From NCBI GenBank assembly GCA_029264635.1, contig JARIAA010000018.1:1-11977 (forward strand): 11,977 bases of DNA, read 5' to 3'. Below are positions 1 to 7,729 of the stretch, piece by piece. This stretch comes from Psychrobacter sp. (GTDB lineage: Bacteria; Pseudomonadota; Gammaproteobacteria; Pseudomonadales; Moraxellaceae). A model generated the notes under the pieces. The model did no database searches and was not told the origin of the DNA. It was given only the letters and a program-made list of their open reading frames with translations. Made by a program: the position numbers and the translations under genes. The number at the start of each line of letters is the position of its first letter. Within the stretch, counting starts at the first letter, position 1.

Positions 1-1
1 T

Positions 2-406
2 TAAGCATTCATTGACCAAACGCTGTTTAATTTTTTGACCACTCAATGTCGTTATCTGTCTGCTAACGGTATGTTTAATTGTATCATATCAAACGGTCGC
101 TGGCAGCTAGCTTATGCGGGCAGCTTATTGTTCTATCTGACTCGCCAAGCGCCGTTTGGTGAAGCAAAACTTGCGGACGATGATTTGGCGATTAATTTTG
201 GTGATCTGACCACCGACACTGACAAAGTAACGATTTTGGTTACCGTACCCCTAACTGAGAATGAAAAATGGCAACAGCTGGCGGTCAATGAATGCCTGAT
301 ATTCCAAGATGGCGATATCATTTATAAAGACAGCCCAAGTCAGCGTAAGTTTTTGACCATTGAGGAAGGGATTGCGATAGCGAGATCGGTTGGGGCGAGT
401 GTTTAG
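2..406 (+). CDS. Class II glutamine amidotransferase, YafJ-type (C-terminal part)
   Basis: This is the C-terminal portion of a YafJ-like class II (Ntn-type) glutamine amidotransferase. The family resembles the glutaminase domain of GlnA/PurF-type enzymes, but its physiological substrate is not established. Family-typical blocks are visible: a GxFNCIISNGRW-like strand, a TRQAPFG motif and VTVPLTENEKWQQL near the end, and the frame closes with TAG at 404-406. The N-terminal catalytic Cys would lie left of the window. The frame open to the left reads A-F-I-D-Q-T-L-F-N-F ahead of the first possible start (TTG at 35), and that stretch looks like family sequence. A TAA sits in the same frame at bases 2-4, so the gene may be interrupted there, or the upstream part may lie in another frame. 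The TTG at 35 has no ribosome site and is unlikely to be a real start. Family assignment is good; intactness is unknown. Confidence 0.72.
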
Positions 407-473
407 GAGTTCATTTTTACTTGTACTTTTAAAGCAAATGTTCCATCATAAAGTTAATAGTGAACTACAAATT

Positions 474-479
474 AGGTGA
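474..479 (+). promoter_or_regulatory. Ribosome binding site of the AAA ATPase gene
   Basis: AGGTGA lies 4 nt before the ATG at 484. It favours that ATG over the upstream in-frame GTG at 460, which has no comparable site. Confidence 0.55.
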
Positions 480-483
480 AACC

Positions 484-1649
484 ATGTTAGGCAATGACAT
501 TCAGATCAAGCAGCTGGTAGGCGTAGGAGATGTGCATCTCAGCTTTCAACCTGAGCAAAGAGTGTATTGCCTGATTGGTGAAAATGGTATTGGCAAAACT
601 AAGTGTTTAGAAGCATTGTTTTCAACCGTGTTTATTCATAATGAATTTTTTATAAATGAGATAGCAAATTTTCATTTTGAAAATAAACTGTTCAACTTGT
701 TAAAGTCTGATAAATACGATTTAGATTTATCTAATGTAGTAAAAACCCTTGGATACATAAAAGTTCTTCTGCATCAAGTTTGAATTTTGATATATCTACA
801 TCGTATCATACAATGCCTTCTGTATTTATAGGCGCTCAAGGGCGCGGCGATATGAATATGGATCGAAGAAGTATCAATGAAATTGGTAGTTATGAACAGA
901 GAAGAGAAAAGTATTATAAGTATTTAGAAAGGGTATTCGTAAGTGAAGATGCTTTTCAGTCTACAAATATGGATATTGACGTTCATGAATGGATTATCCA
1001 GCGCGCCCAATCTGCCAATCCTTATCAGGCTAAAGAAGATAATCGAGAATTAGAAATCACAGTTTTATTAAGCCTGCTCAATAAGATAGATGAACGTGTT
1101 GATCCATATTTTTTAGAGATATCAGGTAGCAATCGCGTTTTTATTAATGTAAGGAATAAGAAAACAGAGTTGTCAGAATTATCAAGTGGCTTTGCTTCCA
1201 TCCTCAAAATCATGCAGTCTATCATTGCAGGTTACAGCTATTTTACTAATGAAAAGAATATAGCCCGTGTCAAAGGCGTGGTATTTATCGATGAAATTGA
1301 AAGTCATCTGCATACCAAATGGCAAGCGACTATTATTCCTACCTTGAAATGTCTATTCCCGAATACTACCTTCTATATCACTACTCACTCCGCTATCATA
1401 CTTAGCAAATTACAACATGGTGAAGCCTATGAGCTATATCGCGATAAAGAAGATGGGGTAGTAAAAACAGAGCTAATAGAACACCCGAATAATGCAGCGT
1501 TTGTAGATTTATTGAAGGATGCCTTTGATATTGATATTAATCAGCTCAAATTAGCGCGAGATAATGCGCCACAGCAAACAGAAGCGAAACAAGCATTACT
1601 AAGTTTATTAGATGAAAAAATTAAGCAGTTAGAGGCAGGGCAATCATGA
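484..1649 (+). pseudogene. ABC/SMC-like AAA family ATPase, frame broken near 760
   Basis: This is an ATP-binding protein of the AAA_21/AAA_15 (OLD/SMC-like) type. Restoring one base gives about 388 aa. Walker A (GENGIGKT, residues 32-39) is in the first reading frame (484-783). The second frame (usable from about 735 to 1649) carries an ABC-signature-like LSSGFAS (about 233-239), Walker B VVFIDEIESHLH (about 266-277) and the H-loop TTHSA (about 300-304). The frames join at an A-run at 759-762: one extra A would read GYIKSSSASSLNFDIS without a stop. The TTG at 780 is therefore probably not a start. The stop overlaps the next gene's ATG (ATGA, 1646-1649), so the ATPase is translationally coupled to a PIN nuclease. 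The region is more AT-rich than its flanks, suggesting acquisition. As written, no single polypeptide has both Walker A and Walker B, so it is either inactive, a sequence error, or made by -1 slippage on A-AAA. Confidence 0.75.
759..762 (+). other. Frameshift point in the ATPase gene (AAAA run)
   Basis: The first frame reads ATA-AAA-GTT here and stops with TGA at 781-783. Slipping back one base on AAA, or adding one A, continues as AAA-AGT-TCT into the Walker B half. The exact point could lie anywhere between about 735 and 780, but the homopolymer is the simplest site. Confidence 0.55.
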
Positions 1650-2116
1650 AAGAGAAGGAGAAGCTTCTAGACACAAATTATCTGATTGGTTTGCTTGAAG
1701 GTAAAAGTGATGAAAACGATACTCAACTTTTACAGAATTTGAAAGAGTTACGTAGTGAAATAGCACTAAACAATGTAGAAATAGTGATAACTCCACTTAT
1801 TCGTTATGAATTTCTTAGATACTTTTTATGGAAGAAACAAGATAGTGAGATTGGAAAATACATCAATGTGATGAATAGCTTAACTACTTTAGATATCAGT
1901 CAAGACGTCGCAGATTTGGCTGCTGATTTATACCGATTAGATAAGTTTGAGTCAGATAACAACAATATTAATAAAAATATTGATAAGCGTCAGTTTGATA
2001 TATTTCATTTTGCAACGGCCAAAGTCAATGATATTGAATTACTATCCAACGATAAGCATCTACCGCAGCTCGAAGATCTATACAAACGTTATAAAACTTA
2101 TAAGTTAATTTCCTAA
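1646..2116 (+). CDS. PIN-domain protein (VapC-like ribonuclease fold)
   Basis: This 156-aa protein has the layout of a PIN-domain metal-dependent nuclease. The four expected acidic residues are visible: D9 in LLDTNYLIGLL, E55 in RYEFLRYF, D118 in QFDIFHFATA and D136 in LLSNDKHL. PIN proteins usually cleave RNA, and many are VapC toxins with a small antitoxin gene just upstream. Here the upstream partner is instead a large AAA ATPase whose stop overlaps this start by 4 nt (ATGA), so the two are probably co-translated. No small antitoxin-like frame was found beside it. The 3' end overlaps the convergent ychJ-like gene by 12 nt. A role as effector nuclease of an ATPase-controlled defence or stress module is inferred from gene pairing alone. 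The frame is intact and all four catalytic acids are present, even though the partner ATPase is broken. Confidence 0.8.
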   Translation: MKEKEKLLDTNYLIGLLEGKSDENDTQLLQNLKELRSEIALNNVEIVITPLIRYEFLRYFLWKKQDSEIGKYINVMNSLTTLDISQDVADLAADLYRLDKFESDNNNINKNIDKRQFDIFHFATAKVNDIELLSNDKHLPQLEDLYKRYKTYKLIS

Positions 2117-2674
2117 GAACCCACCACAACACCTCTTAAACTTCTCACCTGAGCCACAAATACACGGTTGTTTCTGTGTCACAGATATAGAAACAGTCGG
2201 ATCTAAAAAGTACCAGCGTACATCGTTATGAGTTTCGTCTGTTACTTTTACAAAGGCAGATAACTCGTGATGCGCTTGTTGTTTTTGTTCTTTGCCATCA
2301 GGCATATTAAAATAGGCTTTAAACTCAACTTGCGCATGACGCTTACCCAGCTTTGGCATGTGCGTGACAATTTCTAATCCTGCCCAATTCGTCTCAGTTG
2401 CCCAATTCTCAATCGCCTTAATATCAAGCAGACTTTGCTGTGCAGGCAAAGTAGTCTTAACGATATAGGCGGGCTTGATCAGTACAAACGCACTATAGCG
2501 CGTGCGCATGAGACGCTCAGCAGTGTCTGGCCTTGCACCGTCAATTTTATCAGCTTCATTATTTAAAATCCGATCATGATAAGGTTGGCAGCATTGTTGA
2601 TAGGACAATGCAGCAATCGAAGTATCTGAGGCTGGGTTTGTTTGGCAAGGACAAGTTTGTAAAGAAATCGACAT
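2105..2674 (-). CDS. ychJ: YchJ-family protein with SEC-C zinc motif
   Basis: This 189-aa protein matches the YchJ (UPF0225) plan. It has an N-terminal Cys cluster (C8, C10, then C28-C29), the central RLMRTRYSAFV segment typical of the family, an NTF2-like middle region ending WYFLDPT, and a C-terminal SEC-C motif PCICGSGEKFKRCCGG (C171, C173, C182, C183) that should bind zinc. The N-terminal Cys block is longer than in E. coli YchJ, with an insertion between the two Cys pairs. The molecular function of the family is not known. It starts 43 nt after the stop of the ydjM-like gene on the same strand, so the two are probably cotranscribed. A short inverted repeat lies in the gap. Its 3' end overlaps the end of the PIN gene. 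Confidence 0.87.
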   Translation of the reverse strand: MSISLQTCPCQTNPASDTSIAALSYQQCCQPYHDRILNNEADKIDGARPDTAERLMRTRYSAFVLIKPAYIVKTTLPAQQSLLDIKAIENWATETNWAGLEIVTHMPKLGKRHAQVEFKAYFNMPDGKEQKQQAHHELSAFVKVTDETHNDVRWYFLDPTVSISVTQKQPCICGSGEKFKRCCGGFLGN

Positions 2675-2691
2675 TATTTACTCAAGTTATT

Positions 2692-2708
2692 AGTCGTTTT
2701 TGGCGACT
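2692..2708. repeat. Short inverted repeat between ydjM-like and ychJ-like genes
   Basis: The arms AGTCG (2692-2696) and CGACT (2704-2708) flank a 7-nt loop in the gap before ychJ. With only 5 bp of stem and no clear T-tract on the minus strand, it is at most a weak attenuator or RNA-processing hairpin. Confidence 0.25.
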
Positions 2709-2717
2709 TTGAAAATT

Positions 2718-3434
2718 TCAATTTAGCCAGTTTTTTAACAGCTCTGGCCATAGACCGATTTTGAGCTGTGTCCAAGGCGTGGGATCGCTTATTTGTTGCC
2801 AAAACTCTGTAAAAGGCGGCGCAAGATACACCAGTAGCATAAGCAATACGTATAATAATAAGTACCACCATTTGTCTTTATGCTGATAGAACTTAATCGC
2901 GGTACCCGATGAGCGCTTCATCTTCATGTTTGACAAATTAACGCTGTATAGCTCATCTAAAGTCAAATGCACCATCGCACCGCCAAATAAAAACAGACCA
3001 TAGAACCAGCTAGTAATCAGCGGCAGCTGTAATCCGTAATAACTAAGACAGGTCAGCCCAAGCCCTAGTATTGCCATATAAGGGACGGAGTGAATCACAC
3101 CGCGATGCACAGTCATAGTGGTAAAAACATAAAATACGACGTAGCGCATAAAACCATAACCTGCCAGCCATAGTGCCATTAACGCCAGTAAGCTCAGATC
3201 GCTACGCCAATGCATGACAAGACCAAAGGCAAAGACAAACGAGATAATATTAAAGCCAAGCTTGATGGGTGTTGAGTTGTCAGAATCTAAATCAGGCAAC
3301 AACCCACCTACGGTGCCAAGCACCACACACATCAAAAATCCTGAGTCGTCGATCAGTCCCGCTTTATAAACCGTTAAGCTCAGCCCGCCACTTGCCATAA
3401 AAGCGACATTTAAGTGCGTATTAAAATTTGCCAT
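2718..3434 (-). CDS. YdjM-like membrane-bound metal-dependent hydrolase
   Basis: This 238-aa inner-membrane protein belongs to the YdjM/DUF457 family (LexA-regulated, putative membrane-bound metal-dependent hydrolase). Conserved polar residues sit near membrane segments: H7 in NTHLN, D48 and D50 in LLPDLDSDNS, H110 and H115 in VHRGVIHSVPYM, and H156 and D160 in HLTLDELYSV. These are the probable metal ligands. About six hydrophobic segments can be seen, the last at about 191-207. Substrate and reaction are not established for the family. The ATG at 3432-3434 diverges from the DUF3025 gene across a short interval, and ychJ follows in the same direction. E. coli ydjM is in the SOS regulon, but no obvious LexA box (CTG-N10-CAG) was recognised in front of this copy. 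Confidence 0.82.
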   Translation of the reverse strand: MANFNTHLNVAFMASGGLSLTVYKAGLIDDSGFLMCVVLGTVGGLLPDLDSDNSTPIKLGFNIISFVFAFGLVMHWRSDLSLLALMALWLAGYGFMRYVVFYVFTTMTVHRGVIHSVPYMAILGLGLTCLSYYGLQLPLITSWFYGLFLFGGAMVHLTLDELYSVNLSNMKMKRSSGTAIKFYQHKDKWWYLLLYVLLMLLVYLAPPFTEFWQQISDPTPWTQLKIGLWPELLKNWLN

Positions 3435-3478
3435 AAAAACTCATCATAAAATAGCGCCAAAAGGGCTTTTAGAACCGC

Positions 3479-3508
3479 TTGCCTAGCAGTAAAAAAGCGC
3501 TCTATGAT
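3479..3508 (+). promoter_or_regulatory. Sigma-70-type promoter for the DUF3025 gene
   Basis: TTGCCT (3479-3484) and TATGAT (3503-3508) are separated by 18 nt. The -10 matches the consensus at five of six bases. Transcription would start near 3515. This puts the ATGs at 3504 and 3525 at or before a usable leader and supports the ATG at 3546 as the true start. Confidence 0.5.
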
Positions 3509-3545
3509 ACCATACACAAGCCCTATGCTTAACAGAGATACTTGC

Positions 3546-4550
3546 ATGACCATCACTGATTTAACACTTAGCTCTTATGACGATACTTACACCAAAGAGG
3601 TGCCTATAACGGCTCACAAGCTTGATAATAGCTTTGCTAAAATTGACTGGCAAGCACCGTGGTTATGCTATGTAAGCTCATTGGATTATCTGAGCAAAAC
3701 CATACCTGAGTTAACTCATTCAGCTCAGCAAACAAACGCTGATATCAAAGATGGCGAATCAGTAGATGTTATCGCTCATGTTTTAAATACGTCCTTAAAA
3801 CAGCAAAGCAAAAACTTACAAATTCCATTACCTATCACTAAGCCGACAATAGACAACCGCGCTCACACCTTGACCTTTGTCTCCCAAAATGCGTTACCTG
3901 AAGGTTAAGCTTATGAGCACTTTATTGCTACTACTGGTAATATTCCTACCCGTGATAACTTGCACGATTTATTTAACGGTAGCATTTGGCTGACCTTTCC
4001 TAAAACCAAAGCACTGCTCAATTATTATCATATGTGTGAAATTGCTAAGCAAAGTATAGGAGCTAGTCGTGGACGCGTTCGCGATACGATTACAGTATTT
4101 GATGAAAATGGTGCTATATTGGTCACAGCTAATCCTAGTATCGGCAAGGCATTGATTGATTTTGATTGGCAGGGGAGTTTGGTCACGCCGCGTGACAGCT
4201 GGGATAATCCAAAGTTGCCTAGGGCAGAGGCAAGTACAGCCGTTTATATCTTTGGACATGCATTGCTTGAGCAGTTGGTAACCCCGCGCAAGCCTTTATG
4301 CGCGCATAGTGTCGTTATTAATGTCGATCCTGATTTTTTCGCCTTATCAACGTCTGAACGTATCACGTATTTGGATGATAAACTGGCTCAGTATATGGAC
4401 AAGTTATTATCACAAGACGGTGTCACACCCCGTAAGCTTGCGCCGCTACCTATTTTAGGTGTGCCCCATTTTTGGGCTGAAAATATAAATCCTGAATTTT
4501 ATGAAGATGGTTATGTGTTTCGCAGTGGTCGCCGAACAACCTCACGCTAG
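3546..4550 (+). pseudogene. DUF3025 family protein interrupted by in-frame TAA
   Basis: Two open stretches in the same frame, 3546-3905 and 3909-4547, together encode one DUF3025 protein of about 334 codons, a family of unknown function. The only break is TAA at 3906-3908 (codon 121). Family sequence runs straight across it: TFVSQNALPEG, stop, AYEHFIATTGNIPTRDN, then HDLFNG (residues 140-145), the RDTITVFDENG block and GHALLE (about 237-242). No frame change is needed, so a single substitution (for example from CAA, AAA or GAA) explains it. The second half has no good ribosome site for restart; TTG at 3960 is only the first alternative start codon. The start at 3546 is chosen because a promoter -10 covers the ATG at 3504. 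As written the gene gives a 120-aa fragment lacking the conserved core. Confidence 0.8.
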
Positions 4551-4602
4551 ATTTTACCAGTGAGGGGTTACGCCATTGTTATGTTTACGATTCTGCCACG
4601 AT

Positions 4603-4626
4603 TTGACAACGTCTAGACGTTAACAA
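4603..4626. repeat. 24-bp inverted repeat, possible operator
   Basis: A perfect 14-bp palindrome AACGTCTAGACGTT (4608-4621) is flanked by TTG at 4603 and CAA ending at 4626, which are also symmetric. In all, 20 of 24 positions are self-complementary. There is no loop and no T-tract, so it fits a dimeric regulator site better than a terminator. The regulator is unknown. Confidence 0.45.
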
Positions 4627-4692
4627 TCACTTAGATATTTGTTATGGTAAAAGGGAGTTAGTGTTAATTGATAAAGATATGCTTATCTTTTT

Positions 4693-4728
4693 TGTTAATA
4701 GAAACTTATGTGTTAATAAAAACTTAGA
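4693..4728 (+). repeat. Tandem 18-bp direct repeat upstream of acnA
   Basis: Two adjacent 18-bp units, TGTTAATAGAAACTTATG and TGTTAATAAAAACTTAGA, differ at three positions. The core TGTTAAT also occurs at 4662-4668. The position just before the probable promoter suggests a possible regulator site, but the low complexity of the DNA lowers the weight of this. Confidence 0.45.
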
Positions 4729-4854
4729 TTGACTCACTATTGACAAAGATTATTTTACTCTAACTACTGATACATTTATATTTTTAACCATTTTTTAGCC
4801 ACCAGTGATAACAATAAATTCATAACAATCTACCCAGTAGATAAGGAAGCTACC

Positions 4855-7641
4855 ATGAGTGATGTCTTTAATGTAAAAAATACGATTTTAGTCGATGGCA
4901 AGGAGCACGCCTACTATAGTCTGCCCAAACTTGCTGAAACTTACGCTAATATTAATACGTTGCCATTTTGTATGAAGGTTGTTTTAGAAAACCTACTGCG
5001 TAATGAGGACGACGGTCAGTCTGTTGGCAAAAACCACATTGAAGCGGTTGCCAACTGGGACGCAGGCGCCGAAGCGTAAAAAGAGATTGCCTTTATGCCA
5101 GCGCGTGTGGTTCTGCAAGATTTTACTGGTGTGCCATCAGTGGTCGATTTGGCTGCGATGCGTGATGCGGTCGTTGAGCTTGGCGGTAAAGCGGAACAGA
5201 TCAACCCCTTTATCCCAAGTGAACTGGTCGTTGACCACTCCGTACAGGTCGATGCTTATGGCCGCGAAGATGCGCTTGATCTGAATGAAAAAATTGAATT
5301 TAAGCGTAACAATGAGCGTTATGAGTTTTTGCATTGGGGCAAGAACGCCTTTAAAAACTTCGTGGTGGTTCCACCAGCGACTGGTATCGTGCATCAAGTC
5401 AACCTTGAGTATTTGGCACGCGTCGTCATGGCAGCAGAGGTTAATGGCGAGCTGACGGCTTATCCTGATACCGTGTTTGGAACGGACAGTCACACGACGA
5501 TGATTAATGGTATTGGCGTTCTTGGTTGGGGTGTGGGTGGTATTGAAGCGGAAGCGGCGATGCTCGGTCAACCCTCATCAATGCTGATTCCACAAGTCGT
5601 TGGTTTCGAGATGACGGGTAAGCTCACCGAAGGCGTTACGGCAACGGATTTAGTGTTACGTGTCGTTGAGATGCTCCGCGCCCATGGTGTGGTTGGTAAG
5701 TTCGTTGAGTTCTATGGCGAAGGTCTACACAGTATGCCACTGGCCGACCGTGCGACGATCGCCAATATGTCACCAGAATATGGCGCTACGTGTGGTATTT
5801 TTCCTATCGATCAAATGGCGATTGATTATCTGCGTCTATCGGGCCGTGAAGAAAGCCAAATTGAGCTGGTTGAAAAGTATGCCAAAGCTCAAGGTATGTG
5901 GCACGATGCCGATACGCCAGCGGCCACCTATTCTAGTAACTTACATCTAGATTTGTCATCCGTCCAGCCTGCGCTTGCTGGTCCTAACCTGCCGCAGCAG
6001 CGTATCAACTTATCAGATATGCATCAGAAGTTTGGTGAAACGTTAGAAAAAATGACCAAAGATCGCAAATCAGAAGTCGATGGTAAAGTACGCTTTGACC
6101 AAGAAGGTGCGCTGCAAGAGCAGGCGGATAGACTTTATGCTAAGCCTAATGTCTTTTCTGATATTAATATCGATGATAAGAGCCATAAACTACGCGATGG
6201 TTCAGTCGTTATTGCAGCGATTACCTCTTGTACCAACACCTCAAACCCTGCGGTCATGATCGGTGCAGGATTGGTTGCCAAAAAAGCCGCCGCAAAAGGT
6301 TTAAAAGCCAAACCTTGGGTAAAAACCTCATTAGCACCTGGTTCTAAAGTCGTCACTGATTATCTAGAAAAGACCAAACTGATGGATGAGCTTGAAAAAA
6401 CAGGCTTTTATTTGGTTGGTTATGGTTGTACGACCTGTATCGGGAACTCAGGTCCGCTTCTTGAATCTATCGAAAAAGGTATCGAAGATAATGACTTAGT
6501 GGCTGCTGCCGTCCTGTCAGGTAACCGTAACTTTGAAGGTCGTATTCACTCGCACGTCAAAGCCAGCTATTTAGCTTCACCACCATTGGTTGTGGCATAT
6601 GCGCTGGCTGGTACGGTTGATATCGATTTGACCACGCAGCCTTTAGGCCAAGACCAAGACGGTAATGATGTCTTCTTAAAAGACATCTGGCCCACGTCGC
6701 AAGAGATTAATGAGCTGATCGCCAATAATATCGATGCGGAGATGTTCCGCAAAAATTACGGCGAAGTCTTTGACGGTAGTGCCGCATGGAACGCCATCAG
6801 CTCAGCCGATAGTCAGCTCTATCCGTGGGACGAAAGCTCTACTTATATTAAGAACCCACCGTTCTTTGATGGGATGACCATGGAGCCAGAAGGTATCCCC
6901 GATATTGATGGCGCGCGTATCTTGGGTTTATTCGGTGATTCGATCACAACCGATCATATCTCACCTGCTGGTAATATCAATGCAGACTCGCCTGCAGGCA
7001 AGTACTTGCAAGAACGCGGGGTGATGGAAGCCGACTTCAACAGCTATGGCTCACGTCGTGGTAATGATGCAGTGATGGCGCGCGGCACTTTTGCCAATAT
7101 CCGTATCAAAAACCAGATGATGGATGGTAAAGAAGGCGGCTATACGTACTACTTCAAAGATGATAAAGCCACGCTACAAGACGGTCAAGAGATGGCTATC
7201 TATGATGCGGCGATGAAGTATAAAGAAGACAAGCGTCCGCTCGTCGTCCTTGGCGGTGCCGAATATGGTTCTGGATCAAGCCGTGACTGGGCAGCCAAAG
7301 GGACTATTTTGCTGGGTGTAAAAGCCGTATTGACGACCTCATTTGAGCGTATTCACCGTTCAAACCTAGTCGGTATTGGTGTACTGCCATTGACCTTTAA
7401 AGATGGCGAGAATGCACAAACCTACAACCTTGATGGTTCAGAAGTGATCAGCATCACAGGTCTTAACAATGGTGAGAGCAAAACTGCCAAAGTGACGGCT
7501 ACTCGCGCTGATGGCTCAAGTGAAACCTTTGAGGTCAATGTTGGTTTGCAGACGCCAAAAGAGCGTGAATACGTGCGTCATGGCGGAGTACTGCACTATG
7601 TCCTACGTCAGTTGGCTGCTGAGAGCAAAGACGCTGCGTAA
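4855..7641 (+). pseudogene. acnA: Aconitate hydratase AcnA with in-frame TAA at codon 75
   Basis: Aconitase catalyses citrate-isocitrate interconversion in the TCA cycle in the cytoplasm. The full frame from the ATG at 4855 (ribosome site AAGGAAG, 5 nt upstream) spans 928 residues, the usual AcnA length. The [4Fe-4S] ligands are intact in restored numbering: C459 in TSCTNTSNP, and C525 and C528 in GYGCTTCIGNSGP. Their spacing (66 and 3) is that of E. coli AcnA. FGTDSHTTMI, GDSITTDHISPAGNI and GGAEYGSGSSRDWAAKG are also intact. The single defect is TAA at 5077-5079. The same frame continues as KEIAFMPARVVLQDFTGVPSVVDLAAM, which is family sequence, so this is a point change and not a frameshift. 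Restart at the ATG at 5095 would give an 848-aa protein lacking 80 N-terminal residues; a weak purine-rich stretch (AAAGAG) precedes it. Everything downstream is well preserved, so the break is recent, erroneous or tolerated. Confidence 0.9.
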
Positions 7642-7668
7642 TGGTTTAATTTAGCTTAGTATAATATA

Positions 7669-7705
7669 AAGCCCAATCTCCTTAAGTAGGGGGTTGGGTT
7701 TTTTT
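7669..7705 (+). terminator. Rho-independent terminator of acnA
   Basis: CCCAATCTCC (7672-7681) pairs with GGGGGTTGGG (7689-7698), including G-T wobbles, around a 7-nt loop. It is followed by a run of seven T at 7699-7705. It lies 28 bases after the acnA stop and faces the convergent rimJ-like gene, for which it may act weakly from the other side. Confidence 0.85.
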
Positions 7706-7729
7706 AATCTATCTTAAAGCACAACCGTA

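Larger units (their letters stand above)
4551..4854 (+). promoter_or_regulatory. AT-rich upstream region of acnA
   Basis: These 304 bases hold no credible gene. They contain a 24-bp imperfect inverted repeat at 4603-4626, tandem TGTTAATA units at 4693-4728 with a further TGTTAAT at 4662, and two -35-like hexamers: TTGACT at 4729-4734 (16 nt before TATTTT at 4751-4756) and TTGACA at 4740-4745 (no good -10 at 17 nt). A strong ribosome site AAGGAAG (4843-4849) sits 5 nt before the acnA ATG. The region looks regulated, but the start of transcription is uncertain. Confidence 0.5.

Noticed and set aside
780..1649. Independent gene starting at TTG 780
   Set aside because: The frame is open upstream of 780 and the protein would begin in the middle of an ATPase domain without Walker A or a ribosome site. 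It is the second half of the split gene.
2674..2871. 65-aa minus-strand frame overlapping the end of the ydjM-like gene
   Set aside because: It is out of frame with a clear membrane-protein gene and shows no motif.
3969..4259. 96-aa minus-strand frame opposite DUF3025
   Set aside because: It lies antisense to conserved DUF3025 blocks and has no domain or start signal.
5137..5571. 144-aa minus-strand open frame inside acnA
   Set aside because: It is antisense to a strongly conserved coding region, has no recognisable domain and is a compositional shadow. The same holds for the other short frames within acnA.
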